Origin: an uncultured Kiloniellaceae bacterium
GTDB taxonomy: Bacteria; Pseudomonadota; Alphaproteobacteria; Kiloniellales; Kiloniellaceae
Reading direction: 5' to 3'
Assembly (NCBI GenBank): GCA_947493695.1
Contig: CANLSF010000003.1
Location: 558,001 to 622,000, forward strand
Length of the DNA: 64,000 nucleotides
Numbering within the stretch: position 1 is the stretch's first letter; each line of letters opens with the position of its first letter. Below, in pieces: positions 7,451 through 15,846 of this stretch. The notes beneath the pieces were generated by a model, which did not search any database, was not told the DNA's origin, and saw nothing but the letters and a program-made list of their open reading frames with translations. A program made the position numbers and the translations under genes.

Positions 7451-8731
7451 TTAGTCAATCAGGCCCGGCAGCGTCAGCGAAACCGCCGGCACGTAGGTCA
7501 CCAGCAACAGCGCAGCGAAGATCGCCAGGTAGAAGGGCCAAATGGTCTTCAGGGCCTCTTCAATCGGCACCCTGCCCACCGCGCAGCCGACAAAGAGGCA
7601 GGCGCCCACCGGCGGCGTACAGAGCCCCAACCCAAGGTTCACCAGCATCATGATGCCGAACTGGATCGGATCCATACCGATGCTGGTCGCGATCGGCAGG
7701 AAGATCGGTGTGCAGATCAGGATCAGTGCCGCCATATCCATGATCATGCCCAGCATAAGAAGCATCAGGTTGATCATCAGCAGGATGATGATGGGGTTTT
7801 CCGAGATGGTAGTCAGAAGATTGCTGAGGTGGGTCGGCACCTGATAGAGCGCCAGCAGGTAGGCAAAGGCGCTCGCGCAGCCGATCAGCATCATCACCAT
7901 CGCGGTCGTGCGCACCGCGTTCGTCACCGCTGTTATAAAGCCTTCCCAGCTCAGGGAACGGTAGACCACAGCGGTAATCACAAGCGCATAGATTGCGCCG
8001 AATGCGCCTGATTCCGTCACGGTAAATACGCCGGAGAGTACACCGCCAACAATGATGACGGCGGTAATCAAACCGGGAATGGCGTTAACGGCGGAATGCA
8101 AAACCACCTTCCAGCCGGGAAATGCCTCGGCGGGATAGTTGTGTTTCACCGCGACAATGTAGGCAGCCACCGCCAGACAGATGCACATCAGCACCCCGGG
8201 CACCACGCCCGCCAGGAACAGCTTGGAAATGGAGATGCCGCCACCTGCCGCCACCGAGTAGATAATCATGTTGTGACTTGGGGGAATGACAATGCCCGCA
8301 ATCGATGAGGTCACGGTGACATTGACCGCGTAGTCGCCCTTGTAGCCCTTCTCCTTCATCACCGGGATCAGGATCGAGCCCAGTGCCGAGATGTCCGCAA
8401 TCGCCGAACCGGAGATACCGCCGAACAGCATGCTGGAGAAGATGTTGACCGATGCCAGCCCGCCGCGCACATGGCCGATCAAGGCCGAGGAGAAGCGCAC
8501 GAGACGGACAGCAATCCCGCCGTGTAGCATCAGCTCACCGGCAAAGATAAAGAAGGGTATCGCCAGCAGCGAGAAGACCGTCATGCCGGAGATGATCCGC
8601 TGGAAGGTGATCAACAGCGGAAAGCCCTCGTAAAAAAAGGCAGAGGCTGCGGCGAGCCCCATGGCGAAAGCGACGGGAATACCGATAACGACGCTGACAC
8701 CAAAGACGCCGAGTAGAATTGCGAGGCCCAT
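7451..8731 (-). CDS. dctM: TRAP transporter large permease (DctM)
   Basis: About 426 residues, highly hydrophobic throughout, with family signatures GISGSAIADISALGSILIPVMKEKGY, VIPPSHNMIIYS and NLGLGLCTPPVGACLFVG. It is the sodium-driven translocation subunit of a tripartite ATP-independent periplasmic transporter in the inner membrane. The gene follows the small permease with a 2-base gap, so the two are translationally coupled. Confidence 0.95.
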   Translation of the reverse strand: MGLAILLGVFGVSVVIGIPVAFAMGLAAASAFFYEGFPLLITFQRIISGMTVFSLLAIPFFIFAGELMLHGGIAVRLVRFSSALIGHVRGGLASVNIFSSMLFGGISGSAIADISALGSILIPVMKEKGYKGDYAVNVTVTSSIAGIVIPPSHNMIIYSVAAGGGISISKLFLAGVVPGVLMCICLAVAAYIVAVKHNYPAEAFPGWKVVLHSAVNAIPGLITAVIIVGGVLSGVFTVTESGAFGAIYALVITAVVYRSLSWEGFITAVTNAVRTTAMVMMLIGCASAFAYLLALYQVPTHLSNLLTTISENPIIILLMINLMLLMLGMIMDMAALILICTPIFLPIATSIGMDPIQFGIMMLVNLGLGLCTPPVGACLFVGCAVGRVPIEEALKTIWPFYLAIFAALLLVTYVPAVSLTLPGLID

Positions 8732-8733
8732 CT

Positions 8734-9264
8734 TTAGTCTGTCCCGTCTTTTGCCGGCGCCACCCCGGCGGCCAGCTTAACAATTTGATCAATGGCCCGC
8801 GCACCGGAAAAGAGCAGCATCAACGCCCCGCAAATCGCGGCAGGCAAGGTACGGATGCCCTCAGGAACATCCAGCATCGGAAGTTTAGTCGACCAGCCGA
8901 ACTCGACCAGTTCGATGCAGGACAACAGCATCACCAGACCAAATCCGGCGAGCGCAAGATCACAGATAGTCCGCACGATCCGGCGCAATTTCGGACGCAG
9001 CGAGTCCCGGAAAAAAGTAACACCGAGATGGGTATCTTCATAAACGCCGGCCGAGGCCCCAAGGAATGCGATGTAGCAGATCAGCAGCAAGGCCATCTGC
9101 TCGACCCAGGTTGGCGTCACGTTCAGGACGTAGCGCCCGAACACCAGCCAACCGAAAATCGCCACCAGCACGACCAGCGCACAGGAACTGAAGAAAATGC
9201 ATGCGGTTCTGAGGAACCCGAGCCATCTGCTGACAGCAGACATGCCAAGTAAGATCGTTTCCAA
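8734..9264 (-). CDS. dctQ: TRAP transporter small permease (DctQ)
   Basis: A 176-residue protein with about four hydrophobic membrane segments and the family features FGRYVLNVTPTWVEQMALLLICYIAFLGASAGVYEDTHLGV. It partners with the large permease immediately downstream. An intrinsic terminator separates it from the binding-protein gene upstream, so it is probably made in smaller amounts than the binding protein. Confidence 0.93.
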   Translation of the reverse strand: METILLGMSAVSRWLGFLRTACIFFSSCALVVLVAIFGWLVFGRYVLNVTPTWVEQMALLLICYIAFLGASAGVYEDTHLGVTFFRDSLRPKLRRIVRTICDLALAGFGLVMLLSCIELVEFGWSTKLPMLDVPEGIRTLPAAICGALMLLFSGARAIDQIVKLAAGVAPAKDGTD

Positions 9265-9403
9265 GAACTTTGACCTTTGCCGCTGTTTGGCTACCGCAGG
9301 ATAAAGGACCCATCGAAAGACAACAGCATACCGCAGGGGCTGGCCTGCGTCGCTCTGTCAGTGTCAGCGCAGCAAGATGATCGCTGTGAGCTGCGGCCCG
9401 TCT

Positions 9404-9438
9404 GAAAAAGCCTGGCCCCGGAAATCTCCGGGGCCAGG
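9404..9438 (-). terminator. Terminator between dctP and dctQ (first TRAP operon)
   Basis: Read on the minus strand, CCTGGCCCCGG (9438-9428) and CCGGGGCCAGG (9421-9411) form a perfect 11-bp stem with a 6-base loop, followed by CTTTTTC. It lies 19 bases after the dctP stop and about 140 bases before dctQ. It should end most transcripts after dctP and let a fraction continue into dctQM and the aldolase gene. Confidence 0.85.
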
Positions 9439-9456
9439 GTCAGTGCAGTAGGAGGA

Positions 9457-10461
9457 TTACTCCGCAGACCGGATCAGGTTAACGAGATCGGTCAGGTCCG
9501 GGTTCTTCTCGAGGAAGCTGTCATAAACCGTAGACATAGCATTCTGGAAAGGTGCTTTGTTTGCGATCTTGTTGACCTGCGTACCACCGGCAAGCACGGC
9601 TTCCATGCTTTTGGCTTCACGCGCCTGCCAAAGCTCTCGCTGCATGTTGGCACTGGCTTTGCCAGCAGCCTTCACAATAGCCTGGTCTTCCGCAGACAGC
9701 GCATCCCAGGACTTTTTGCTCATGCAGAGGCACTCAGGAATGATCAGGTGCTCTGAGATCGAATAGAACTTGGCAACTTCGAAGTGGTTGGTCGACTCGT
9801 AGGACGGCGGATTGTTTTCCGCACCGTCAACCACCCCGGTTTTCAGGGACTGATAGACTTCGGCGAAAGCCATTGGTGTTGCGTTACCGCCCAGGGATTC
9901 GATCATACCAACGAAAAGATCGTTGTTCATGACGCGAACCTTCATGCCTTCGACATCGCTTGGCGCATTGATCGGTTTCTTCGAGTTGTAGAAAGAACGC
10001 GCACCGGCATCATACCAGCCGAGTGCAACGATGCCCTTCTTCTCCAGTCCCTTGCCAATGGCTTCGCCGGCTTCACCATCCATCAGGCGGTACATCTGAT
10101 CGATGCTTTTGAAAATGAACGGTAGCGAAACCACGTTGGTCTCAGGAACGGCCTGGCCCATCGGACCGAGGCTGAAAACACCGAAATCGATTGCGCCCAG
10201 GCGAACCTGTTCGATGGCATCAGGCTGCGAGCCCAGAACGCCAGCGTGAAAAATTTTACCCTTAATGCGACCGTCAGTCTTTTCGGTGACTTCCTTCATG
10301 AAGGCTTCCATGCCGTGTGACACAGGATAGTCAACCACATGAATGTTCCACGCCCGCCAGTCTGCCGCCTTCGCAGGCGCAGCACTCAAGGCCGGCAAAG
10401 CGAGCGCAAGCGCCATAACAGCACTAATTGCAACGCGGCGGCCGGATCTTCCGATACCCAT
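9457..10461 (-). CDS. dctP: TRAP transporter substrate-binding protein (DctP)
   Basis: A 334-residue periplasmic binding protein. The N-terminus has an arginine-rich stretch and a long hydrophobic signal ending near AKAAD (about residue 33). The DctP fold is clear: AIEQVRLGAIDFGVFSLGPMGQ, GMKVRVMNND with the conserved carboxylate-binding arginine, and MAFAEVYQSLKTGVVDGAENNPPSY. It binds an organic acid, probably a sugar acid given the neighbouring aldolase and dehydratase. It is the first gene of the minus-strand operon and is divergent from the FadR-type regulator, with the palindromic operator between them. Confidence 0.94.
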   Translation of the reverse strand: MGIGRSGRRVAISAVMALALALPALSAAPAKAADWRAWNIHVVDYPVSHGMEAFMKEVTEKTDGRIKGKIFHAGVLGSQPDAIEQVRLGAIDFGVFSLGPMGQAVPETNVVSLPFIFKSIDQMYRLMDGEAGEAIGKGLEKKGIVALGWYDAGARSFYNSKKPINAPSDVEGMKVRVMNNDLFVGMIESLGGNATPMAFAEVYQSLKTGVVDGAENNPPSYESTNHFEVAKFYSISEHLIIPECLCMSKKSWDALSAEDQAIVKAAGKASANMQRELWQAREAKSMEAVLAGGTQVNKIANKAPFQNAMSTVYDSFLEKNPDLTDLVNLIRSAE

Positions 10462-10535
10462 AAGCTTTCTCCCAGTTTCATCTTTGCGTTAAATCGCAAG
10501 TCATGTGCTATTATCTCATGACAAATTTCAGATCA

Positions 10536-10550
10536 AGAGATATTATCTCT
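10536..10550. promoter_or_regulatory. Palindromic operator between dctP and its GntR regulator
   Basis: AGAGATA-T-TATCTCT is a perfect 15-bp palindrome in the 218-bp divergent region. The same 18 bases (TCAAGAGATATTATCTCT) recur at 11436-11453 on the other side of the regulator gene. A related half-site, TATTATCTCATG, lies at 10509-10520, close to the dctP start. The repeat, symmetry and position make this the probable binding site of the FadR-type regulator. Confidence 0.75.
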
Positions 10551-10679
10551 TTACTTAAGACATTTGAACCGCCCGCAGTCATCTCGACTGTTCCGCCAAA
10601 ACACTGTATGCCAAGGGAATCACGCGATGAATTGGGCCGACCGGCTCTCGTCGGAAAAATGCGCAGGTGAAACCTAAGA

Positions 10680-11420
10680 ATGACAGTTGAGTCACAGATG
10701 CCGCCGGGCCGGGCAAAGCGCAACACGCTTACAGAGAAAATAAGCGTCGCCATTCGCGAGAAGATAATTTCCGGTGAGTTTGAGGTTGGCGGGAAGCTGC
10801 CCCGGGAAAAAGATCTGGTCGCGGATTTTGCCGTCAGCCGAACCGTGGTGCGCGAGGCCCTGGCGAAATTGAGCGCTGACGGTCTGATCGAAATTCGTCA
10901 CGGGGTCGGCGTCTTCGCACTCGATCCCGCGCAACGGAGTGACAGAAATCCCTTTCTTGCGGAGAATTTTACCAAGATTTCTGCCGTCCTCGACCTTTTT
11001 GAACTGCGGCGCGGGATTGAGATCGAAGCCGCCGGTCTAGCCGCTCTGCGCCGCTCCCCCGCCCAGGATGCCCGAATCAGAGAGGCTTACCGCAGCTTCA
11101 AGCAGGCGCTTGAGCAGGGTGAGATTGCCGCGAACAATGACCTCGAATTGCATCGCGCTATCGCAGAGGCAACGAACAACCGCTTCTACACGGAGTTTCT
11201 CGACTTCCTGACGGATCAGGCCATCGGTCGGACCGTAAAGGGCGGCTACGGCGGCGATGAGGCTCAAAAGCTCGACAAGACCAAACATCTGAAGAACGAG
11301 CACCGGGAGATTGTGGAAGCGATCGGTGTCCAGGATGCCGAACGGGCGCGCGAAGCCATGCGGACTCACCTGATGAACAGTGAAAAGCGGTTTCGCGCCC
11401 TCTCCATGAGTGATCTCTAA
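10680..11420 (+). CDS. GntR/FadR-family regulator of the TRAP operon
   Basis: A 246-residue FCD-type GntR regulator. The N-terminal winged helix (about 17-85) has IREKIISGEFEVGGKLPREKDLVADFAVSRTVVREALAKL, and the C-terminal all-helical FCD domain carries ELRRGIEIEAA, LELHRAIAEATNN and KNEHREIVEAI, which provide the usual metal- and ligand-binding Asp/His residues. It is divergent from dctP and flanked by two identical palindromes, so it very likely represses the TRAP/aldolase operon and itself until a catabolic intermediate binds. Confidence 0.92.
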   Translation: MTVESQMPPGRAKRNTLTEKISVAIREKIISGEFEVGGKLPREKDLVADFAVSRTVVREALAKLSADGLIEIRHGVGVFALDPAQRSDRNPFLAENFTKISAVLDLFELRRGIEIEAAGLAALRRSPAQDARIREAYRSFKQALEQGEIAANNDLELHRAIAEATNNRFYTEFLDFLTDQAIGRTVKGGYGGDEAQKLDKTKHLKNEHREIVEAIGVQDAERAREAMRTHLMNSEKRFRALSMSDL

Positions 11421-11435
11421 AACAACGTCTCTACG

Positions 11436-11453
11436 TCAAGAGATATTATCTCT
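11436..11453. promoter_or_regulatory. Second copy of the regulator palindrome, 3' of the gntR gene
   Basis: The 18-base sequence TCAAGAGATATTATCTCT is identical to that at 10533-10550. This copy lies 15 bases after the regulator stop, in the short convergent gap before the MFS transporter gene, where no promoter is expected. The two palindrome centres (10543 and 11446) are 903 bp apart. Confidence 0.65.
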
Positions 11454-11478
11454 AGTTAATCAGCAATTCGGAATAAGG

Positions 11479-12774
11479 TCATCGGGCTGCTGCTGCGGCA
11501 AGACGCTGCCCGAAGACAAGCACCCCTGCCCCAACCGCCGCCATGACAATCGACAGAGCGAGAATCACCCACCCGGCATCCGCGCCACTGGCGAAGAGCG
11601 CCACCAGCATTCCTGCGAAAGGTTGCGAGAGGTTGTTCAGCATGACGATCAGACCGGTGGTCTTGCCGAAATCCTCCATGGGAATGATCCGCTTGCGCAG
11701 GCTTCGGATGTAGATGTTGAACATCTTGTCGAAGCCGATCACCACAACAAACCCAACCGCATAGATCCAGGGGTGAGCGCCCATGCTTGTAAAAATACCG
11801 CCCACGCAGATCAAAGAGTACGACAGCAGGCCCAGTGTGTTCAGCGATAGCGTGACGTGGGCAATGAAAAAGAGGATCACCACTGTAGCCACCGCGCCCG
11901 CCGTCTGAAGCAGCGCATAATAGGTCTCTGAGTGCCCCTGAAGCCCGGTCACCATGGCGGCGGAGGTTGCCAGGGTCACGCCGATGACCAGATTGACCGC
12001 CGCCGCCAACAGCACGGCCTCTTTCAGGCCAGGGATCTTGAGAATATGCATCGCAGCCGTCTGCAACGGACGGAACCACGGCCCCTGATGCGGATGCGGC
12101 GGATCAAAGATCGGTTGTGCGATATGCTTCCAGAGAAACATGGTGAAATCTGCGGCGACAAACAGCCCCGCCGCAAGCAGCACCACCCATTCCCAGCTCC
12201 AAAACTTGAGCAGAAAGGCTGCCGCCAGCGGCCCCAGCACCATACCCAGCTGATCGGCGATCTGAGAGTAGGACAGAACCTTCTCGAAGCGCTGGGTCCT
12301 GAAGACCTGCGGCAGGATCACCTCCCGCGCCATCAGGCCCTGGGTCGTGAGAACGCCCGTGACCGCTGACAGCACAATCAGCCAGCCAACCGAGCTGAAC
12401 AGCAGAGCGTAGCCCGCAATCCCGATCACGCAGACAACGGCGCGATAGAACTGGCTGACCCGCAGCAAACGGAAGGGCGCAATCCGATCGCAGAGCGCGC
12501 CACAGAGCGGAAAGGCAAGGTAGCGCGGTAGCGCCTCGAGAAAGAACGCGAGTCCGGACCAGCTCACGCTGCCGGTAATCTGAAACACCACCAGCGGCAC
12601 CAGGAACAAGAGGATCTGATCCGCAAGCCGCGACAGAAACAAGGAGTAGAAAAAGCTTTGATGCTGCAGGCCCATGCGGTCCATTCGGAACGGTGTTTTA
12701 TGAGGTGCGATAAGGCGGTGTTGTCGAAAGCGCTTTGAACGAAGCGCCTGATCGGTTGATATATAAACCTTCAC
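11479..12774 (-). CDS. MFS transporter, exporter-like
   Basis: A major facilitator protein with about 12 hydrophobic segments; the loop GALCDRIAPFRLLRVSQ after the second/third segment matches the MFS motif A region and the overall pattern resembles EntS-like exporters of the MFS_3 type. Residues 1-30 are polar and not typical, so translation may begin at the ATG codons at 12684 or 12675; the listed start is a GTG. The gene is divergent from the dehydratase gene and convergent with the regulator. Substrate unknown, possibly an excess sugar acid or metabolite. Confidence 0.85.
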   Translation of the reverse strand: MKVYISTDQALRSKRFRQHRLIAPHKTPFRMDRMGLQHQSFFYSLFLSRLADQILLFLVPLVVFQITGSVSWSGLAFFLEALPRYLAFPLCGALCDRIAPFRLLRVSQFYRAVVCVIGIAGYALLFSSVGWLIVLSAVTGVLTTQGLMAREVILPQVFRTQRFEKVLSYSQIADQLGMVLGPLAAAFLLKFWSWEWVVLLAAGLFVAADFTMFLWKHIAQPIFDPPHPHQGPWFRPLQTAAMHILKIPGLKEAVLLAAAVNLVIGVTLATSAAMVTGLQGHSETYYALLQTAGAVATVVILFFIAHVTLSLNTLGLLSYSLICVGGIFTSMGAHPWIYAVGFVVVIGFDKMFNIYIRSLRKRIIPMEDFGKTTGLIVMLNNLSQPFAGMLVALFASGADAGWVILALSIVMAAVGAGVLVFGQRLAAAAAR

Positions 12775-12823
12775 TCAAGACGAAACACCTCCGAAAAATG
12801 ACACCCCACAGGGACTGAAACGC

Positions 12824-14548
12824 ATGGCAGACCAAAAACTCCGCAGCGCACGCTGGTTCGAAACCCAGGACCTGCGGGGGTTCGGGCACCGTTCCCGCAT
12901 CATGCAGATGGGCTATGCGCCGGAAGACTGGTCCGGACGGCCGGTGATCGCGATCCTCAACACCTGGTCAGACATCAACCCCTGCCATGCGCATTTCAAA
13001 ACCCGGGTCGAGGATGTAAAGCGCGGCGTGCTGCAGGCGGGCGGTTTTCCCATCGAGCTCCCCGCCCTCTCCCTGTCAGAGAACTTCGTCAAGCCGACCA
13101 CCATGCTCTACCGCAATCTTCTCGCCATGGAGACCGAGGAGCTGCTGCGGTCCAATCCGGTCGACGGGGCGGTTCTGATGGGCGGCTGCGACAAGACCAC
13201 GCCCGGCCTTCTGCTCGGGGCGACCTCCATGGACCTGCCCGCCATCTATGTGCCCGCCGGCCCCATGCTGCGCGGCAACTGGCGCGGCGAAACACTGGGC
13301 TCCGGCTCCGACGCCTGGAAATTCTGGGACGAGAAGCGCGCCGGAAATATCTCCGACGAAGACTGGACGGGTGTCGAGGCAGGCATCGCCCGCTCCTACG
13401 GCCACTGCATGACCATGGGCACGGCCAGCACCATGACCGGCACCACAGAAGCCCTGGGCATGACACTCTCGGGCGCCTCCTCGATCCCCGCAGCGGATTC
13501 CAATCACATCCGCATGTGCGCCGCCGCCGGACGGAGGATCGTTGAAATGGTACGGACCGACCTGCGCCCCAGCAAGATCCTGACCCGCGCCTCCTTCGAG
13601 AACGCCATTGTCGTGGCTATGGCCATGGGTTGCTCGACCAACGCAATCATCCACCTGATCGCCCAGGCGCGCCGCGCCAATATTGAGATTGGCCTGGAGG
13701 ACTTCGACCGGCTCAGCCGCGTGATCCCTGTGATCGCCAACATCCGCCCCTCGGGCGACCGCTATCTGATGGAGGATTTCTACTATGCGGGCGGCCTGCG
13801 GGCGCTGATGAACCGCCTCTCCGACCACCTCGACCTCAATGCCCCGACCGTATCGGGGGCGACTCTTGGCGAGGATATTGCGGGCGCGGAAGTCTGGAAT
13901 GACGACGTGATCCGCACGCTCGATAATCCGCTTTATGCCGAAGGCGCGCTCGCAGTGCTCAAAGGGAATCTAGCGCCCGACGGCTGCGTTATCAAACCCT
14001 CCGCCTGTGCGGATAAGTTTCTGAAGCACAGCGGCCCAGCACTGGTCTTCGATTCCTACGCCGAGATGAAAGAGCGGATCGACGACCCGAAGTTGGAGGT
14101 CACCGAAGACACGGTCCTGGTCATGCGCGGTGCCGGCCCGCAAGGTGGGCCGGGCATGCCGGAATGGGGCATGATGCCGATCCCAGCCAAGCTGCTGAAA
14201 CAGGGTGTGCGCGACATGCTGCGGATTTCTGACGCGCGCATGAGCGGCACCAGTTACGGCGCCTGCATTCTTCATGTCGCGCCCGAGAGTCATATCGGCG
14301 GCCCCCTCGCCCTGATCAGAACCGGCGACATCGTCTCGGTCGATGTTCCCGCCCGCCGGATCGATATGAAGGTATCGGAGAGCGAACTGGCAGACCGCCG
14401 CGCCGCCTGGACGCCCCCCGAACCCCGCTTCGAACGCGGCTACGGCTGGGTCTTCACCCGCCACATCCTTCAGGCCGACAAGGGCTGCGATCTGGATTTC
14501 CTTGAGAGCAGCCACGGCGCAAATCCTGGCGAACCCGCGATCCTATAG
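12824..14548 (+). CDS. IlvD/Edd-family dehydratase, probable pentonate (arabonate) dehydratase
   Basis: A 574-residue member of the dihydroxyacid/6-phosphogluconate dehydratase family. Three cysteines typical of the iron-sulfur site are visible: Cys54 (NTWSDINPCHAHF), Cys122 (GGCDKTTPG) and Cys195 (YGHCMTMGTAS). The N-terminus (LRSARWFETQDLRGFGHRSR) is characteristic of the sugar-acid branch that includes L-arabinonate dehydratase, which makes 2-keto-3-deoxy acids, rather than of IlvD proper. Next to a TRAP carrier and RraA-like aldolase this supports a sugar-acid pathway. The exact sugar acid is not determined. Confidence 0.9.
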   Translation: MADQKLRSARWFETQDLRGFGHRSRIMQMGYAPEDWSGRPVIAILNTWSDINPCHAHFKTRVEDVKRGVLQAGGFPIELPALSLSENFVKPTTMLYRNLLAMETEELLRSNPVDGAVLMGGCDKTTPGLLLGATSMDLPAIYVPAGPMLRGNWRGETLGSGSDAWKFWDEKRAGNISDEDWTGVEAGIARSYGHCMTMGTASTMTGTTEALGMTLSGASSIPAADSNHIRMCAAAGRRIVEMVRTDLRPSKILTRASFENAIVVAMAMGCSTNAIIHLIAQARRANIEIGLEDFDRLSRVIPVIANIRPSGDRYLMEDFYYAGGLRALMNRLSDHLDLNAPTVSGATLGEDIAGAEVWNDDVIRTLDNPLYAEGALAVLKGNLAPDGCVIKPSACADKFLKHSGPALVFDSYAEMKERIDDPKLEVTEDTVLVMRGAGPQGGPGMPEWGMMPIPAKLLKQGVRDMLRISDARMSGTSYGACILHVAPESHIGGPLALIRTGDIVSVDVPARRIDMKVSESELADRRAAWTPPEPRFERGYGWVFTRHILQADKGCDLDFLESSHGANPGEPAIL

Positions 14549-14555
14549 AGACAAG

Positions 14556-14807
14556 ATGACGGCCAGACAAATGCCCAGGAAAAACATCGTGATCCGCTCG
14601 GTAAACCTGGAAGGCGAGCGACTTTGCGTCGACACTTTCCAGCGACCGGACGGCACATACGGATTTGACGAATTCCGGCGGGACCCTGAAGACAATCGCG
14701 GCTGGTACAGCGTCGGGCACTACGGCGATCAGGTTTTCGAAAGTTCGGAAGCCGCTCTCGACAAGGCGTTGGAATCCGTAAGCTGGCTCGCAGCCGCGCT
14801 GGACTAA
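14556..14807 (+). CDS. Small hypothetical protein
   Basis: An 83-residue acidic protein starting 8 bases after the dehydratase gene (ATG 14556, alternative ATG 14571). The sequence has an ordered look (VIRSVNLEGERLCVDTFQRPDGTYGFDEFRRDPEDNRGW in pieces, then a C-terminal helix ending SWLAAALD) and resembles small conserved proteins of unknown function. It is probably in the dehydratase operon. No function can be assigned. Confidence 0.65.
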   Translation: MTARQMPRKNIVIRSVNLEGERLCVDTFQRPDGTYGFDEFRRDPEDNRGWYSVGHYGDQVFESSEAALDKALESVSWLAAALD

Positions 14808-14861
14808 AGTCCCTTCTCACAGTTTTGGCGCGTCGTCTACTTCAGACGGCAAGGCAGGATT

Positions 14862-15749
14862 TCAACGCCCGCGTTTCAGAAACTCGATGAAAAGACGCAA
14901 GGGTTCCAACTGCCGGTTTTCTTCCGGGTAGAAGATGTAGAAGGGTGGATGCATCTTCGTGAAAGGCTCCAGTACGGACTCCAACCGACCATCTGCCAGG
15001 GCATCCTCGACAACCGCACGCAAGGACCAGCCAATGCCATGACCAGCCAGGGCTGCTTCCACCACAGACCGAAAACTGTCAAAGACAAGACGTGCTGGCG
15101 GAGACATCGTTGTCTCCTGTCCATCGACACTAAAGGTCCAGTCGGCAATCCGGTTGGCACTGACAAAGCGGTAGCAGATACAGTTATGAGACAGGAGGTC
15201 TTTTGGATGCAGTGGTCGACCATGCTCAGCGAAATACGCCGGAGAAGCAGTATAAGCCGCAACGAGAGGATCGGTTAGACGCGTTGCGATCATCCCATCC
15301 GCCAAGCGATCACCCAGCCTGAAACCCGCATGATATCCCTCGCGAACGATATCGACGAGCGCTTCATCAAATGACATCTCGAGGCGGATCTCCGGATAGA
15401 TCTCCTGAAATTCGGCCAGCACAGGTGCAACTGCAATTTTGTAGGCGCTCCAGGGAATGGTCAGCCGCAAGGTTCCACTCTTGGATTTGCCCGCGCTGCG
15501 GGCGTTTTCGACCGTGGCCTGAACCTGTTCGAGTGCCGGCCCTGCCCCGCTCAGGAGAATCCGACCGGCCGGCGTCAGATCCAGCGCCCGCGTGGTCCGC
15601 GTTAACAGCGATACACCAAGATCTAATTCAAGCGTCTTGAGCCGCTGACTTACCGCAGGAACGCCGACACCCAACGCGCGTGCGGCGGCGCTGAACGAGC
15701 CGTGTTTGGCAACAGCCAAGAAGATCTCGATACCCTTGAGATGATTCAT
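14862..15749 (-). CDS. LysR-family regulator
   Basis: A full-length 295-residue LysR regulator: helix-turn-helix at about 15-60 (AKHGSFSAAARALGVGVPAVSQRLKTLE) followed by a substrate-binding domain with GTLRLTIPWSA and YHAGFRLGDRL. It is divergent from the EamA transporter gene and shares a 97-bp control region holding an ATTCA-N7-TGAAT palindrome, so it most likely controls that transporter. Confidence 0.93.
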   Translation of the reverse strand: MNHLKGIEIFLAVAKHGSFSAAARALGVGVPAVSQRLKTLELDLGVSLLTRTTRALDLTPAGRILLSGAGPALEQVQATVENARSAGKSKSGTLRLTIPWSAYKIAVAPVLAEFQEIYPEIRLEMSFDEALVDIVREGYHAGFRLGDRLADGMIATRLTDPLVAAYTASPAYFAEHGRPLHPKDLLSHNCICYRFVSANRIADWTFSVDGQETTMSPPARLVFDSFRSVVEAALAGHGIGWSLRAVVEDALADGRLESVLEPFTKMHPPFYIFYPEENRQLEPLRLFIEFLKRGR

Positions 15750-15753
15750 AACT

Positions 15754-15770
15754 ATTCATATTTTGTGAAT
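15754..15770. promoter_or_regulatory. Probable LysR box between lysR and the EamA gene
   Basis: ATTCA (15754-15758) and TGAAT (15766-15770) form an inverted repeat with the T-N11-A shape of LysR sites. It lies 5 bases upstream of the lysR start in an AT-rich divergent intergenic region, so binding would probably also autorepress lysR. Confidence 0.55.
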
Positions 15771-15846
15771 AATATATTTTCTTATTTTCGTATATAGAAA
15801 ATATATCGATTTGCATAGGGTACCTGAAATCTGCAGGAACACCTCT

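Noticed and set aside
13076-13828. A 250-codon minus-strand frame inside the dehydratase gene
   Set aside because: It lies wholly within a well-supported dehydratase gene and its Gly/Ala/Val/His-rich translation is typical of the antisense of a GC-rich gene.
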